A model generated the notes under the pieces. The model ran no database searches. It saw nothing but the letters and a program-made list of their open reading frames with translations, and was not told where the DNA came from. Positions 15,321 to 24,316 of a stretch of DNA of 35,442 nucleotides are shown piece after piece. This stretch comes from Bacteroidota bacterium (lineage in GTDB: Bacteria > Bacteroidota > Bacteroidia > Bacteroidales > FEN-979). The stretch is taken from positions 1 through 35,442 of the forward strand of contig JAPLDG010000315.1 of the NCBI GenBank assembly GCA_026391845.1. Direction: 5' to 3'. The position numbers and the translations under genes were made by a program. Position 1 is the first letter of the stretch; each line of letters begins with the position of its first letter.

Positions 15321-17189
15321 CTAACGTCCGAGGTGAACAATGAGCACCGAAAGATCGGCTGGTGATACCCCGCTGATGCGTGAAGCCTGTCCGATGGTAC
15401 GTGGCTTTACCCGATTCAGTTTTTCTCTTGCCTCATGAGACAGAGACTCCAGTTTAGCATAATCGAACTCGCCTGAAAGCTCATAATTTTCGAGGTTTGC
15501 CAGTTTGTCAACCAATTCCTGTTCCTTACCAATATAACTTTCATATTTAATGATCAATTCAACCTCTTCGATGATATCATCCTCCAACAGATCATTATCC
15601 CCGGCAAAAATCTGTATATCGCTTATATGTGCTATCAACTCCTTCAATGTCACCTGTGGTCGCAGCAAAAGCAGAGAAGCCTTTTGTTTTTGCTGCAACT
15701 GGTTTGTTTTATTCTCGCTTAACAGAGAACTTATCTGTGCAGGCTGAATGCTATACTCTTTGAGATATTTGAGAAATCCATCCACTTTCCGGTACTTCTT
15801 CTCCACGGTTTCTGATCTCTCTTTTGACGCAAGACCAATACTACGGGATAATTTGGTCAGCCGTTGATCTGCATTATCCTGTCTTAACAAGATCCTGTAC
15901 TCCGCCCGCGATGTAAACATCCGATAAGGCTCTTCAGTACCCTTATTAATGAGGTCATCAATCAGAACTCCGATGTAGGCATCAGAGCGTTTAAGAATAA
16001 ATTCCTTTTCATTGTGAAGCTTCAGATGGGCATTAATTCCTGCCATTAACCCCTGTGCAGCGGCCTCTTCATAACCTGTTGTTCCATTAATCTGACCTGC
16101 AAAATAAAGATTTTCCACAAGCCTTGTTTCCAGGGAGAAATTCAACTGGTCGGGTGGAAAATAATCATATTCGATGGCATAGCCCGGCCTGAAAAACTTA
16201 GCTTTCTCAAAACCTTTTACAAGCCTTAATGCTTTAAACTGAACTTCCTCCGGTAAAGAAGAAGAAAACCCGTTTACATAGTATTCAACCGTATCCCAAC
16301 CTTCAGGCTCAATGAACAATTGATGACGTTCCTTTGATGCAAACCGATCAATTTTATCTTCAATGGATGGGCAGTAACGAGGCCCCCTGCCTTTAATTCT
16401 TCCTGAAAACATCGGAGACCGATCAAATCCTGTCCTTAAAATATCATGAACCTGACCGCTGGTATACGTCAGCCAGCAACTCCTCTGTGTTCTTAGAAGT
16501 GGGGTATTTGTGTAAGAAAATTTTCCTGGTATGGTATCGCCGGGTTGCTCCTCCATTTTCTTAAAATTAAGCGAACGACCGTCAACCCGAACCGGAGTTC
16601 CGGTTTTCATTCTGCTTGCGAGAAATCCCAAATCAGTCAGATTCTCCGTCAGGTTCTTTGAGGACCCATCCCCCATTCTACCACCCGAAAATTGCTTTTC
16701 TCCGATATGAATCAAACCGTTTAAAAACGTCCCGTTGGCAAGCACCACCGCTTTGCATTTGAATTCAATACCCAATCCGGTTTTTACGCCAGCAATTCTA
16801 CCGTTTTTTACAACAATGCCTAACACAGAATCCTGCCAGAAATCAACATTTTTTGTTTGCTCCAGCATGCTCCTCCATTCTACGGAGAACAGAACCCTGT
16901 CGTTTTGCGCCCTCGGACTCCACATGGCAGGTCCTTTTGAACGGTTCAGCATGCGGAATTGGATCATCGTTTTGTCGGTTACAATACCGGAATAGCCCCC
17001 CAGGGCATCTATTTCCCGAACAATCTGACCCTTTGCAATGCCTCCCATAGAGGGGTTGCATGACATCTGGGCCATATTCAGCATATTCATGGTAATCAGC
17101 AGAACTCTCGAACCCAGATTCGCCCCTGCTGCCGCGGCTTCACAACCGGCATGCCCTGCTCCCACTACAATAATGTCATATTTCTGCAT
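15321..17189 (-). CDS. mnmG: tRNA uridine-5-carboxymethylaminomethyl(34) synthesis enzyme MnmG (GidA)
   Basis: The 622-residue length is normal for MnmG. The FAD-binding motif VVGAGHAGCEAA begins at residue 8, followed by the family signatures MSCNPSMGGIAKGQIVREID and GPAMWSPRAQNDR, then GTFLNGLIHIG, GRGPRYCPSIEDKI and RPGYAIEYDYF. The C-terminal MnmE-interacting helical domain is complete (IGQASRISGVSPADLSVLIVHL). With MnmE it installs the cmnm5 modification at wobble U34 of several tRNAs, using FAD, methylene-THF and glycine. The start 14 bases downstream of a perfect parS site is notable; gidA is origin-proximal in many bacteria. Upstream (17190-17358) a 169-base gap separates it from ybeY. 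Confidence 0.97.
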   Translation of the reverse strand: MQKYDIIVVGAGHAGCEAAAAGANLGSRVLLITMNMLNMAQMSCNPSMGGIAKGQIVREIDALGGYSGIVTDKTMIQFRMLNRSKGPAMWSPRAQNDRVLFSVEWRSMLEQTKNVDFWQDSVLGIVVKNGRIAGVKTGLGIEFKCKAVVLANGTFLNGLIHIGEKQFSGGRMGDGSSKNLTENLTDLGFLASRMKTGTPVRVDGRSLNFKKMEEQPGDTIPGKFSYTNTPLLRTQRSCWLTYTSGQVHDILRTGFDRSPMFSGRIKGRGPRYCPSIEDKIDRFASKERHQLFIEPEGWDTVEYYVNGFSSSLPEEVQFKALRLVKGFEKAKFFRPGYAIEYDYFPPDQLNFSLETRLVENLYFAGQINGTTGYEEAAAQGLMAGINAHLKLHNEKEFILKRSDAYIGVLIDDLINKGTEEPYRMFTSRAEYRILLRQDNADQRLTKLSRSIGLASKERSETVEKKYRKVDGFLKYLKEYSIQPAQISSLLSENKTNQLQQKQKASLLLLRPQVTLKELIAHISDIQIFAGDNDLLEDDIIEEVELIIKYESYIGKEQELVDKLANLENYELSGEFDYAKLESLSHEAREKLNRVKPRTIGQASRISGVSPADLSVLIVHLGR

Positions 17190-17202
17190 TCGTTGTAATT
17201 AA

Positions 17203-17218
17203 TGTTTCACGTGAAACA
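17203..17218. other. parS: Perfect parS centromere site
   Basis: TGTTTCACGTGAAACA is an exact 16-bp palindrome and an exact match to the bacterial parS consensus TGTTNCACGTGAAACA, bound by ParB for chromosome segregation. It lies 14 bases upstream of mnmG. Such sites cluster within a few percent of the genome around oriC, so it is a positional marker as well. Confidence 0.9.
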
Positions 17219-17358
17219 TACTTCATATTTTCTGATCGGCAGTTTTACTTATGCTGCTTTTCATGATATTTGCTGCAATAATCGAAGGCCAATTCAACAG
17301 GTAATACCGCACAACAACTAAAAGAAAAACACGAGTTATCTGGAAATGCGGAAGGATA

Positions 17359-17805
17359 TTATCGAGCGAACCCTGCACCGGGCTTCAATGTCTGAAGGTA
17401 AAAATTCTCTTTTTCTGTCATTTGTGACTTTTCTTGCTTTGTCGAATCGTTGTAACCAATCAAATGCAGAACTCCATGAATCATCACACGATGCAATTCA
17501 TTTTCAATTTTTTGTTTATAATGATGCGCATTCTCCCTGATACGGGGAAAACTGATATAAATATCACCCGATATATACTCGCTTTCGTTGTTATAGTTAA
17601 AAGTCAGGATATCAGTTAACGATTTATGCTTAAGATACTTATAATTCAATTCATACAGATAATCATCGGTACAGAGAATAAAATTCAGACTGCCGGCCGT
17701 TTGACCTTCACTTTTCACTACATCCTCTATCCACCGCCGAAGTTCACTCTTGTTTTTGATCACGTAAGCGATTTGTTCGCTAAAGAATCTGATTTCTACC
17801 TTCAT
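17359..17805 (-). CDS. ybeY: Endoribonuclease YbeY (rRNA maturation)
   Basis: The product has 148 residues from the ATG at 17805. That start forms an ATGA overlap (17802-17805) with the stop of the upstream gene and gives the normal YbeY N-terminus (MKVEIRFF); a start at 17838 would add 11 residues and overlap 37 bases. The metal motif is HGVLHLIGYND with MTEKE after it. The classical third ligand His (GYDH) is Asp here, a variant I associate with Bacteroidota YbeY. NFILCTDDYLYELNYKYLKHKSLTDILTFNY is the conserved region before it. YbeY trims the 3' end of 16S rRNA and takes part in ribosome quality control. Confidence 0.92.
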   Translation of the reverse strand: MKVEIRFFSEQIAYVIKNKSELRRWIEDVVKSEGQTAGSLNFILCTDDYLYELNYKYLKHKSLTDILTFNYNNESEYISGDIYISFPRIRENAHHYKQKIENELHRVMIHGVLHLIGYNDSTKQEKSQMTEKENFYLQTLKPGAGFAR

Positions 17806-18287
17806 TTTCCGTGAATCAGGATTTCTCTCTTCTTCCAATACTTTCGTAATTCTGTGATTCTTGTCAGTGATTTTTCGTAATTTATACTTGAAATATAAAA
17901 AACGATCCTGATGCTTTTACCATCACCCGAGATGGCAATCTCATCGATCAAAGCCTTGATGATGAAAATATCCCTGGATAATTTATGCTTCCTGATTTCC
18001 TGGTCGAGAAAATCCTCGCTTTCATTGAAACCAGGTTTGAGGCAATTAAGATTGATGGTAAATTCAAGGCCCTTTTGACTTCTGTTAAAACCTACCGTAA
18101 CCTCACAATTTTTATCCGAATCGTTCAATGAAAATAAAATACCGACAGCTTCATTCGTGGCCAGTAAAATATTGCCGAAATACTCATTGTTGATGTGGTA
18201 GCTATCGCAAATCTCTTCAATAAACCATTCTATCTTTGCAATGTCAGTCATGCCTGAAATGACCAACTCCCTGAAATCCCGTTTCAT
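17802..18287 (-). CDS. Anti-sigma-like ATP-binding protein (HATPase fold)
   Basis: The 161-residue protein has the compact layout of serine-kinase/HATPase_c_2 proteins related to RsbW: EWFIEEICDSYHINNEYFGNILLATNEAV contains an N-box-like ATNEAV, followed by strands and GDGKSIRIVFYI. Clear G1 (DxGxG) and G2 boxes are not visible, so ATP binding may be weak or lost. The gene starts one base from the DUF4175 gene and overlaps ybeY by four bases, so the three form one unit. The role is unknown; it could regulate a partner by binding rather than by phosphorylation. Confidence 0.7.
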   Translation of the reverse strand: MKRDFRELVISGMTDIAKIEWFIEEICDSYHINNEYFGNILLATNEAVGILFSLNDSDKNCEVTVGFNRSQKGLEFTINLNCLKPGFNESEDFLDQEIRKHKLSRDIFIIKALIDEIAISGDGKSIRIVFYISSINYEKSLTRITELRKYWKKREILIHGK

Positions 18288-18288
18288 G

Positions 18289-21200
18289 TTAATCTTCTAT
18301 TTTAACAATGTAATTGTTTACTTTGTTTTTATAGAACGAATTGATGCCAGGTAAAACCAATTGAATGTTATCCTGGCTCGCTCTCTTTTGCATGTTATAC
18401 TGATAATTCAATCCAGGGTTACTATTTTTCTGCGTTTTTGCTTCTGTTGATTCTCTTTTTTCTTCCTGATCCCTCATTTGCTCCGCTTTTTCAGATTCCA
18501 GCAGTCTGGTCATTATATTTTGCTGACGTTGAATTGTTTCCTGAGTAATCCGTTTGTTGACGAGATCCTTTTCAATCTGCTCCATCTCCTTCGCAGCCTC
18601 GCTCAACGATTCACTTCCTTTTATGCCCTTAGTCCCCATCTCATCCTGATACTTCTGCATTTCGTTTCTCAATGCCTCCTGCTGCGCTGCAAGCCTGGCC
18701 ACCTCTTTGCTCATGGAGCCCTGCCCCTGTTTACTTCCCTTTCCGTCCTTCTTTGCTCCCTCTGCTCCCTCTTTTAATTTCTTAAGCTCTTTTCCGATAT
18801 TTTCCTGAAGTTCCTTCATGTTTTTGGCTGACATTTTCCCCTTCCCTTTTCCTCCAGGTTTCTTACATGCTTTGTTGCCGGGTTTGGAATTCTTACAACT
18901 TTCCATCTGCTCATTCATATTCTGTAAAGCCTCGTTGAGTAACAATGCCAGATTGTTGATAGAGGTCATGGCTAATTGCTGTTTTGCAAGGGCCATGTTT
19001 ATATTCCTGGTATCCATCGACTCCAGAGCGAGATCTATATTGAGATTGATTGCCGCCAACTCCTTTGTTACAATCGGTTTGATCTCTATCTGCCGTTTGG
19101 CAATGGCCTTCAGAGAATCCTCGACTACCTTCATCTTGCCGCTGAACTCCTTCTGCCGGAAAACAAGTTCTGTAAATTTTGGATCGTTGCGCGCGATCTG
19201 TTGCGTAATGCCGATCATCTCCTCCTGATCAAACGACAGCCTTACCAGGTTTTCCAGGATCATACGGACATTGCCGGAGTCCTCTTCCAATTGCTCCTCC
19301 TCATTATCCGCCTGCGAATCTTCCATCTGACTGGCAAGCTCCTCCATCTCTTTTGCAGCTTTTTTTTGCCTGCCGGCAGCTTCTTTGCTTTTCTTCTCTT
19401 TCAGATTCTTTGCACTTTCTGACAAACTCTTTTTGATGCTCTCCTGCTTCTCTGTCGTATTTCCCAATTCAGCCGGCGTTTCCAATTCCTTTCCCTCCTT
19501 TTCCAGCTCCTTTATTTGTTGTGAAATACTATCAGCTTTCTGTGCAATTTCATTTTGTTTTTCGATCAGTTTTTCATTTTCCCGCGACCCTTTTTCTGTC
19601 TCTTCAGCCAATTTATCCTGATTTTCGGCATTTTTCCGTAGGTCATTGATGGTCGTTTCAAGTTTTCTTTCAAATTCAATCTGTTTCATCAGCGCGAGAT
19701 TCCGATCCAGCTGCGTTTCCAATTCCTTCGTGGATATCTTCATTTTCTCCAGCAGATTCCCAAGCTTATCTTTATCAATCTGATTCAATAAATCCTTCAT
19801 CTCCTGGATCATTTTCTTCATCTCCTCGGTAAGCATCTGATCCATCATTTCATTCAATTTCTTCTGCTTTTCAATAATTCGCTCGCTGGTTTCCAGATAT
19901 TTCTCTTCGGCGGCGATATTTTCACTGTTTTTCTTCTTTATTTGCTCCACTTTATCTTCAATGGACTGGTTTGCCTTGATCAAATCTTCTATTTTTTTCT
20001 TTTCCTGCCAGGAGATGGAGGTTTGATCCACCAGCTTTCTATTCAACTCCTCCATTGTTTTTTTCATCGCCTTCGCATCCAGAAGACTCTTTTCAATGTC
20101 CTGATTGACCAGCTGCTCATTCAGATCCGTCCGGTGAGCTATTTCCTCAATCGTCGGGGTTGAGATATTCTTTAACTCCGATCTGGTGGCCTTAGGCCCG
20201 TGAATGCCATCATTATCCCTGATCTCAAAATAGTATTGAATGTTTTCCCCGGAAGTGGGTAACAGTTTCACCAGATCCACGGCATAATAAAACACCTGAT
20301 TGTTAACAGACTTTTCAATCGGAATCAGTTCTGTTTTGACAATGCGCGCAGAGGTATCCCCTTTGGCGTAAACAGAATAATTAAATGTTAAATTTGAAAA
20401 ACCGTAATCATCCTTGATCGTCCCTTTGAAAAAGATATTGGTGGCCAGCATTGAATCAACCGATTCCGCGATAAAAATGGAAGGAAATCCATCATTTACC
20501 ACATTGATCCTGTATTTCAATGAATCAGCAAGATAGGTGTTCGCATTAACCGGGGTAACGCTGTAGGTTGAAGACTTAACGATCTTTCCAGAATGGGAAA
20601 AAGTATTTTTGTTCTCCCTGGATAAGGTGACCAACTCATTATCGAAGCGCAATTTGATGGCAGTGACATCCTTTGTATAAAAATTCCAGGTCAGGACAGA
20701 TCCTTCCGGGACCACAAAATCCCCCTGGTTTTCAACTTTCTCGACAGGTTTGTTGATGTAGGCCGGATATGTGACCGTCACATCAAAATTCAGAATGGTC
20801 GGTTTGGGAAATACTTTCAATTCAAATTCCTCGGATATAAATTCACCCGTAACAATTCTGAACGGGATACTTCCCTGCAGCGATTTGAAGAGGTAAGAAA
20901 AAACAAAACCCTTATTGCGGATCATTTTAAATGTCCCCTCCCTGGTTTTTACGTAAACATCCGCCGGAATTTCAGTTCCGGTAATTTTTACAAGCAATTC
21001 AAAATCTTCCTGCTGAATAGCTGTCAGGGCCTTATTTTGAATCGTGATTTTGAAAGGCAGCGGCTTGGTAAATACCTGATTAAACTGAATAATTCTCCGG
21101 GTAGGATCAGAAATCGAGTTGGGTGAGACAACGGCCATTAGTAAAATGATTGCCAGGGGAACCAGCGCATACCGGAGATAACGGAGGTTTTTACGAAAAT

Positions 21201-21645
21201 CAATGACCACATTGAACCTGAAAACTTTCAATGCATTGGTTTTCTGCTCGATACTTGCCGATAACAGTTCTGAACTATCCTGAGAGGATTGCCGCTGTTT
21301 GATCAGCTGCAGGGTATTCAGCAGTTTATCCTGAATTTCCGAAAAATGCGTCCCGATGATCTGTGCAGCCTGGTCATGCGAAATAATTTTCCCTATTTTG
21401 ATCAATTGCAATATGGGAATAATGATCAGCCTGGTAAAAAGAAAGAGGGCAATTGCCACGAATGATATGAATAAACCCATTCGTACTGCCTGGCTAAAAT
21501 GAAAAAGATATTCCAGGGAAACAAACACCAGATAGAAAACCGTCAGAAGGGTCAACGACCACAACACGCCTCTCATCAACCGGTTTTTGTAATATTTCCG
21601 GATGAAGAGGTCAAGCTTATTAATGAGATCCCCGTTGTCTGTCAT
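18289..21645 (-). CDS. DUF4175-family large membrane-anchored coiled-coil protein
   Basis: The 1118-residue protein has two N-terminal helices (about 24-46 and 54-78), a third near 156-172, and a large region of beta structure (about 180-480) resembling Ig-like domains. A long charged region (about 500-760) rich in Glu, Lys and Gln with heptad spacing then forms coiled coil. The C-terminal part has NMNEQMESCKNSKPGNKACKKPGGKGKGK, low complexity linkers, and IQLVLPGINSFYKNKVNNYI. This order is that of DUF4175 proteins of Bacteroidota. Its gene heads the unit that continues into the ATPase-like protein and ybeY. Function is unknown; envelope tethering is a guess. The upstream 450 bases contain a REP-like element. 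Confidence 0.82.
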   Translation of the reverse strand: MTDNGDLINKLDLFIRKYYKNRLMRGVLWSLTLLTVFYLVFVSLEYLFHFSQAVRMGLFISFVAIALFLFTRLIIIPILQLIKIGKIISHDQAAQIIGTHFSEIQDKLLNTLQLIKQRQSSQDSSELLSASIEQKTNALKVFRFNVVIDFRKNLRYLRYALVPLAIILLMAVVSPNSISDPTRRIIQFNQVFTKPLPFKITIQNKALTAIQQEDFELLVKITGTEIPADVYVKTREGTFKMIRNKGFVFSYLFKSLQGSIPFRIVTGEFISEEFELKVFPKPTILNFDVTVTYPAYINKPVEKVENQGDFVVPEGSVLTWNFYTKDVTAIKLRFDNELVTLSRENKNTFSHSGKIVKSSTYSVTPVNANTYLADSLKYRINVVNDGFPSIFIAESVDSMLATNIFFKGTIKDDYGFSNLTFNYSVYAKGDTSARIVKTELIPIEKSVNNQVFYYAVDLVKLLPTSGENIQYYFEIRDNDGIHGPKATRSELKNISTPTIEEIAHRTDLNEQLVNQDIEKSLLDAKAMKKTMEELNRKLVDQTSISWQEKKKIEDLIKANQSIEDKVEQIKKKNSENIAAEEKYLETSERIIEKQKKLNEMMDQMLTEEMKKMIQEMKDLLNQIDKDKLGNLLEKMKISTKELETQLDRNLALMKQIEFERKLETTINDLRKNAENQDKLAEETEKGSRENEKLIEKQNEIAQKADSISQQIKELEKEGKELETPAELGNTTEKQESIKKSLSESAKNLKEKKSKEAAGRQKKAAKEMEELASQMEDSQADNEEEQLEEDSGNVRMILENLVRLSFDQEEMIGITQQIARNDPKFTELVFRQKEFSGKMKVVEDSLKAIAKRQIEIKPIVTKELAAINLNIDLALESMDTRNINMALAKQQLAMTSINNLALLLNEALQNMNEQMESCKNSKPGNKACKKPGGKGKGKMSAKNMKELQENIGKELKKLKEGAEGAKKDGKGSKQGQGSMSKEVARLAAQQEALRNEMQKYQDEMGTKGIKGSESLSEAAKEMEQIEKDLVNKRITQETIQRQQNIMTRLLESEKAEQMRDQEEKRESTEAKTQKNSNPGLNYQYNMQKRASQDNIQLVLPGINSFYKNKVNNYIVKIED

Positions 21646-21753
21646 TTTTAATTTTTATCGTTTAAATAACGTTTCACATTAAAAAATAGTTTGTTTGATC
21701 ACAATCATACCAGAAAAAGGTGAAAAAACTAATAACCAATTAAAATAGAACCC

Positions 21754-21947
21754 AGCGCTGAAAGCGCGAAATATTATTAACCGTGGGTGAAGCCCACGGA
21801 AACTATGCTACAAAACATCCCTGAGCCCTGAAAGGGCGATATATTTCACAGTCAATAATATGTCGCCCTTTCAGGGCTTATGTTGGTCATGATTTCCAAT
21901 AACCGTGGGCTCCACCCACGGTTAATTATATTACGCCACTTCGTGGC
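21754..21947. repeat. Composite palindromic REP/BIME-like element
   Basis: The segment is built of short hairpins in mirrored order: AGCGCTGAAAGCGC (near 21754), CCGTGGGTGAAGCCCACGG (21781-21799), GCCCTGAAAGGGC (21825-21837), then GCCCTTTCAGGGC (21865-21877, inverted copy), CCGTGGGCTCCACCCACGG (21903-21921) and GCCACTTCGTGGC (21935-21947). TTAACCGTGGG on the left is answered by CCCACGGTTAA on the right. The two halves are thus inverted copies of one unit, like enterobacterial BIMEs. Such units are normally dispersed and moved by RAYT transposases; none is encoded in this window. Confidence 0.75.
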
Positions 21948-22064
21948 TGATCGTTGATCAAATCCATCACTGGTATGATTCTGCTTCTCAATCTAAGAAA
22001 TAGTATCCTTTTGCAAAAGTACGAATATAAGCAGTGAATGATTTTCATAATGGTCAGAATAGCT

Positions 22065-22072
22065 TATTTTTG
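22065..22072 (+). promoter_or_regulatory. Probable -7 box of gltX
   Basis: TATTTTTG matches TAnnTTTG and lies 23 bases before the gltX start, in the expected place for a short leader. Confidence 0.5.
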
Positions 22073-22095
22073 TGACATCATAACTAAAAATCCAG

Positions 22096-23628
22096 ATGAT
22101 GTCAGCTCCTGTTCGCGTACGATTTGCTCCCAGTCCCACCGGCCCATTGCACATTGGCGGTGTGCGGACTGCTTTGTATAACTATCTGTTTGCCCGTAAG
22201 CACGGGGGCACGATGATTCTCCGAATTGAGGATACCGATCAGAACAGATTTGTTCCCGGCGCTGAAAGTTATATTGTCAATTCCCTGGCCTGGTGCGGCC
22301 TTGAATTTGATGAAAGCCCTGAAAAAGGCGGCCCCCACGCCCCATACCGGCAATCGGAACGCTCGGATATTTACCGTGACTATATTCAAAAGCTCATCAC
22401 AGCCGGGCATGCATATTACGCGTTTGATACTGAAGATGAATTAAATGCGATGCGTGAGGCGGGAAAAGAAAAGGGAGGGCAGACCTTTCAGTACGATCAG
22501 CAGACAAGGAAGACCCTGCAAAATTCGATCGCGCTGCCGGAAGCAGAGTGGAAACAACTGATGGACTCCGGGAAACCCTATGTTGTGAGGATAAAAATTC
22601 CGGAAAACGAACAGGTGGTGGTACATGACCTGATCAGAGGTGAAGTTTCGGTGAACACGGCAAACCTCGACGACAAGGTATTATTTAAATCCGACGGGCT
22701 TCCCACCTATCACCTGGCCAATGTTGTGGATGATTACCTGATGAAAATCACCCATGTAATCAGAGGGGAAGAGTGGCTGCCCTCTGCGCCTTTGCATGTG
22801 CTGCTCTATCGTTTTTTCGGATGGGAAGGGATCATGCCGAAGTTTGCCCATCTGCCGCTGATTCTGAAGCCCGACGGAAATGGAAAATTGAGCAAGCGGG
22901 ATGGAGACCGGCTCGGATTCCCGGTATTTCCCACGGAGTGGAAAGACCCCAAATCCGGGGAGATTTATTCCGGGTACCGTGAGTCGGGTTATCTGCCCGA
23001 GGCGGTTATCAACATTCTGGCTCATCTGGGATGGAATCCAGGCACCGAGCAGGAGTTGTTCACCACTGCGGAATTAATTCAGCAGTTCTCGCTCGAAAGA
23101 GTTGGAAAACACGGTTCAAAATTCGATCCGGAGAAGGCTAAATGGTTCAATCACCAATACATGCAGCGAAAATCGGATGCTGAACTATCGCAGTTGCTTC
23201 AACCGTATCTGGATCAGCATGGCGTTTCACCTTCTGCTTATTATCTGGGCAAGGTGATACACATCATCCGGGAGCGGGTATTTCTTGTTCCAGATCTATG
23301 GAGCACCTCCTGGTTCTTCTTTATCCGGCCCGGGCAATATGATACTCAGGTGTACCAGAAAATATGGCAGCCCGGAACGACCGGTTGGATCACGGATTTT
23401 GCCAGGGAAGTTGAAAAACTGGAGGAATTCAACAAAGACACGTTGCATGCTGTTGCGCAGGAATATACGACCAGAACCGGCGTAAAAACGGGCCAGTTGA
23501 TGAACCCCCTGCGCCTGCTGATGGTCGGTTCAAACCAGGGGCCCGGGATGATGGATTTGGCGGATGTACTGGGGAAGGAGGAGTTTCTGGAAAGGATCAC
23601 AACCGGCCTCGAAGCATTGAGCAGGTAA
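22096..23628 (+). CDS. gltX: Glutamyl-tRNA synthetase
   Basis: The 510-residue protein carries the class I signatures: RFAPSPTGPLHIGGVRTALYNYL with the HIGH-like HIGG (19-22), ILRIEDTDQNR, a zinc-free GluRS insert, VIRGEEWLPSAPLHVLLY, and KLSKR (264-268) as the KMSKS loop. The C-terminal anticodon-binding helical cage is intact. It charges tRNA-Glu with glutamate. A separate glnS is present, so this one is probably discriminating. Either Met at 22096 or 22099 may be the start. Confidence 0.97.
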   Translation: MMSAPVRVRFAPSPTGPLHIGGVRTALYNYLFARKHGGTMILRIEDTDQNRFVPGAESYIVNSLAWCGLEFDESPEKGGPHAPYRQSERSDIYRDYIQKLITAGHAYYAFDTEDELNAMREAGKEKGGQTFQYDQQTRKTLQNSIALPEAEWKQLMDSGKPYVVRIKIPENEQVVVHDLIRGEVSVNTANLDDKVLFKSDGLPTYHLANVVDDYLMKITHVIRGEEWLPSAPLHVLLYRFFGWEGIMPKFAHLPLILKPDGNGKLSKRDGDRLGFPVFPTEWKDPKSGEIYSGYRESGYLPEAVINILAHLGWNPGTEQELFTTAELIQQFSLERVGKHGSKFDPEKAKWFNHQYMQRKSDAELSQLLQPYLDQHGVSPSAYYLGKVIHIIRERVFLVPDLWSTSWFFFIRPGQYDTQVYQKIWQPGTTGWITDFAREVEKLEEFNKDTLHAVAQEYTTRTGVKTGQLMNPLRLLMVGSNQGPGMMDLADVLGKEEFLERITTGLEALSR

Positions 23629-23644
23629 TAGCAAAGAAACCCTT

Positions 23645-24121
23645 TCACGGGGTTAACGCCACCGGCCGGCATGACGATACGGGCGAGAGACTCTCTCCCA
23701 AGGTCAGGGAGTCTGTGGAAATCCCGACCACCGCCTTGCAGCCTCCGGGAAAGGGGTTGGGATGAAAGGTTCCGTCGTCTTTTACAAAAACGAAGTACCT
23801 TTTTCCAACGACAAGGTCAGGAATATCGGGTGTCATGATGATTTTGCAGTTGAGCGTTCCTCCGGCATGGATGATCCGGATCTCCGGATCGTTCACTGAT
23901 CTTGAAGGATTCACAGATTTCACAATCCCGATGTCGTTGAAAACCGTTTCGGTGACCAGCATGGAATCGCTCCGGAGGAAACAATTCCGTCGGATGACCG
24001 TTCCACTGAAGATGAGATCTGACTGACTGCCTATTTTATCATACGTCTGGGTTTCAGACTGGGTCATGCCTGCCATTGACAGGCACAGGAGCAGTAAGAA
24101 TATTGAACTGAACTTTTTCAT
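23645..24121 (-). CDS. Small secreted protein of unknown function
   Basis: The 158-residue product has a signal peptide (about 1-19, MKKFSSIFLLLLCLSMAGMT). The mature part is predicted beta-rich: SDLIFSGTVIRRNCF, a repeat of IVKSVNPSR, and GKRYFVFVKDDGTFHPNPFPGGCKAVV. Three cysteines could pair. The overall pattern of a short beta protein carrying an envelope-stress-like G-x-V-x-F strand resembles TIMP-like/netrin-like OB domains, but I cannot assign it. It lies tail-to-tail with gltX, 16 bases apart. Confidence 0.65.
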   Translation of the reverse strand: MKKFSSIFLLLLCLSMAGMTQSETQTYDKIGSQSDLIFSGTVIRRNCFLRSDSMLVTETVFNDIGIVKSVNPSRSVNDPEIRIIHAGGTLNCKIIMTPDIPDLVVGKRYFVFVKDDGTFHPNPFPGGCKAVVGISTDSLTLGESLSPVSSCRPVALTP

Positions 24122-24316
24122 GGTTTTTTTGTGTTTCTTTTACAATCAGGTTTCAGATACAAATTGATGGGGCTAAATTACAACCGCCACGCAAGGGCAG
24201 TCAAGCGTTAAAATGCCTGATCCGCATGCGTATTTTTACGCTCTTATACCCCATCCCCCCGACTTCAAGCTGAATTATATCGCAATCAGATTAAAATTCG
24301 GCCGGATTTTATATAT

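Larger units (their letters stand above)
21646..22095. other. 450-base divergent intergenic region
   Basis: This gap separates the minus-strand DUF4175 gene from gltX. It holds the palindromic element at 21754-21947 and the gltX -7 box at 22065-22072. No open frame or RNA gene is seen in the remainder; a convincing -7 box for the DUF4175 gene was not found. Confidence 0.7.

Noticed and set aside
21646-22095. CRISPR array
   Set aside because: The short palindromes are mirror-arranged and unequally spaced, with no regular repeat-spacer pattern.
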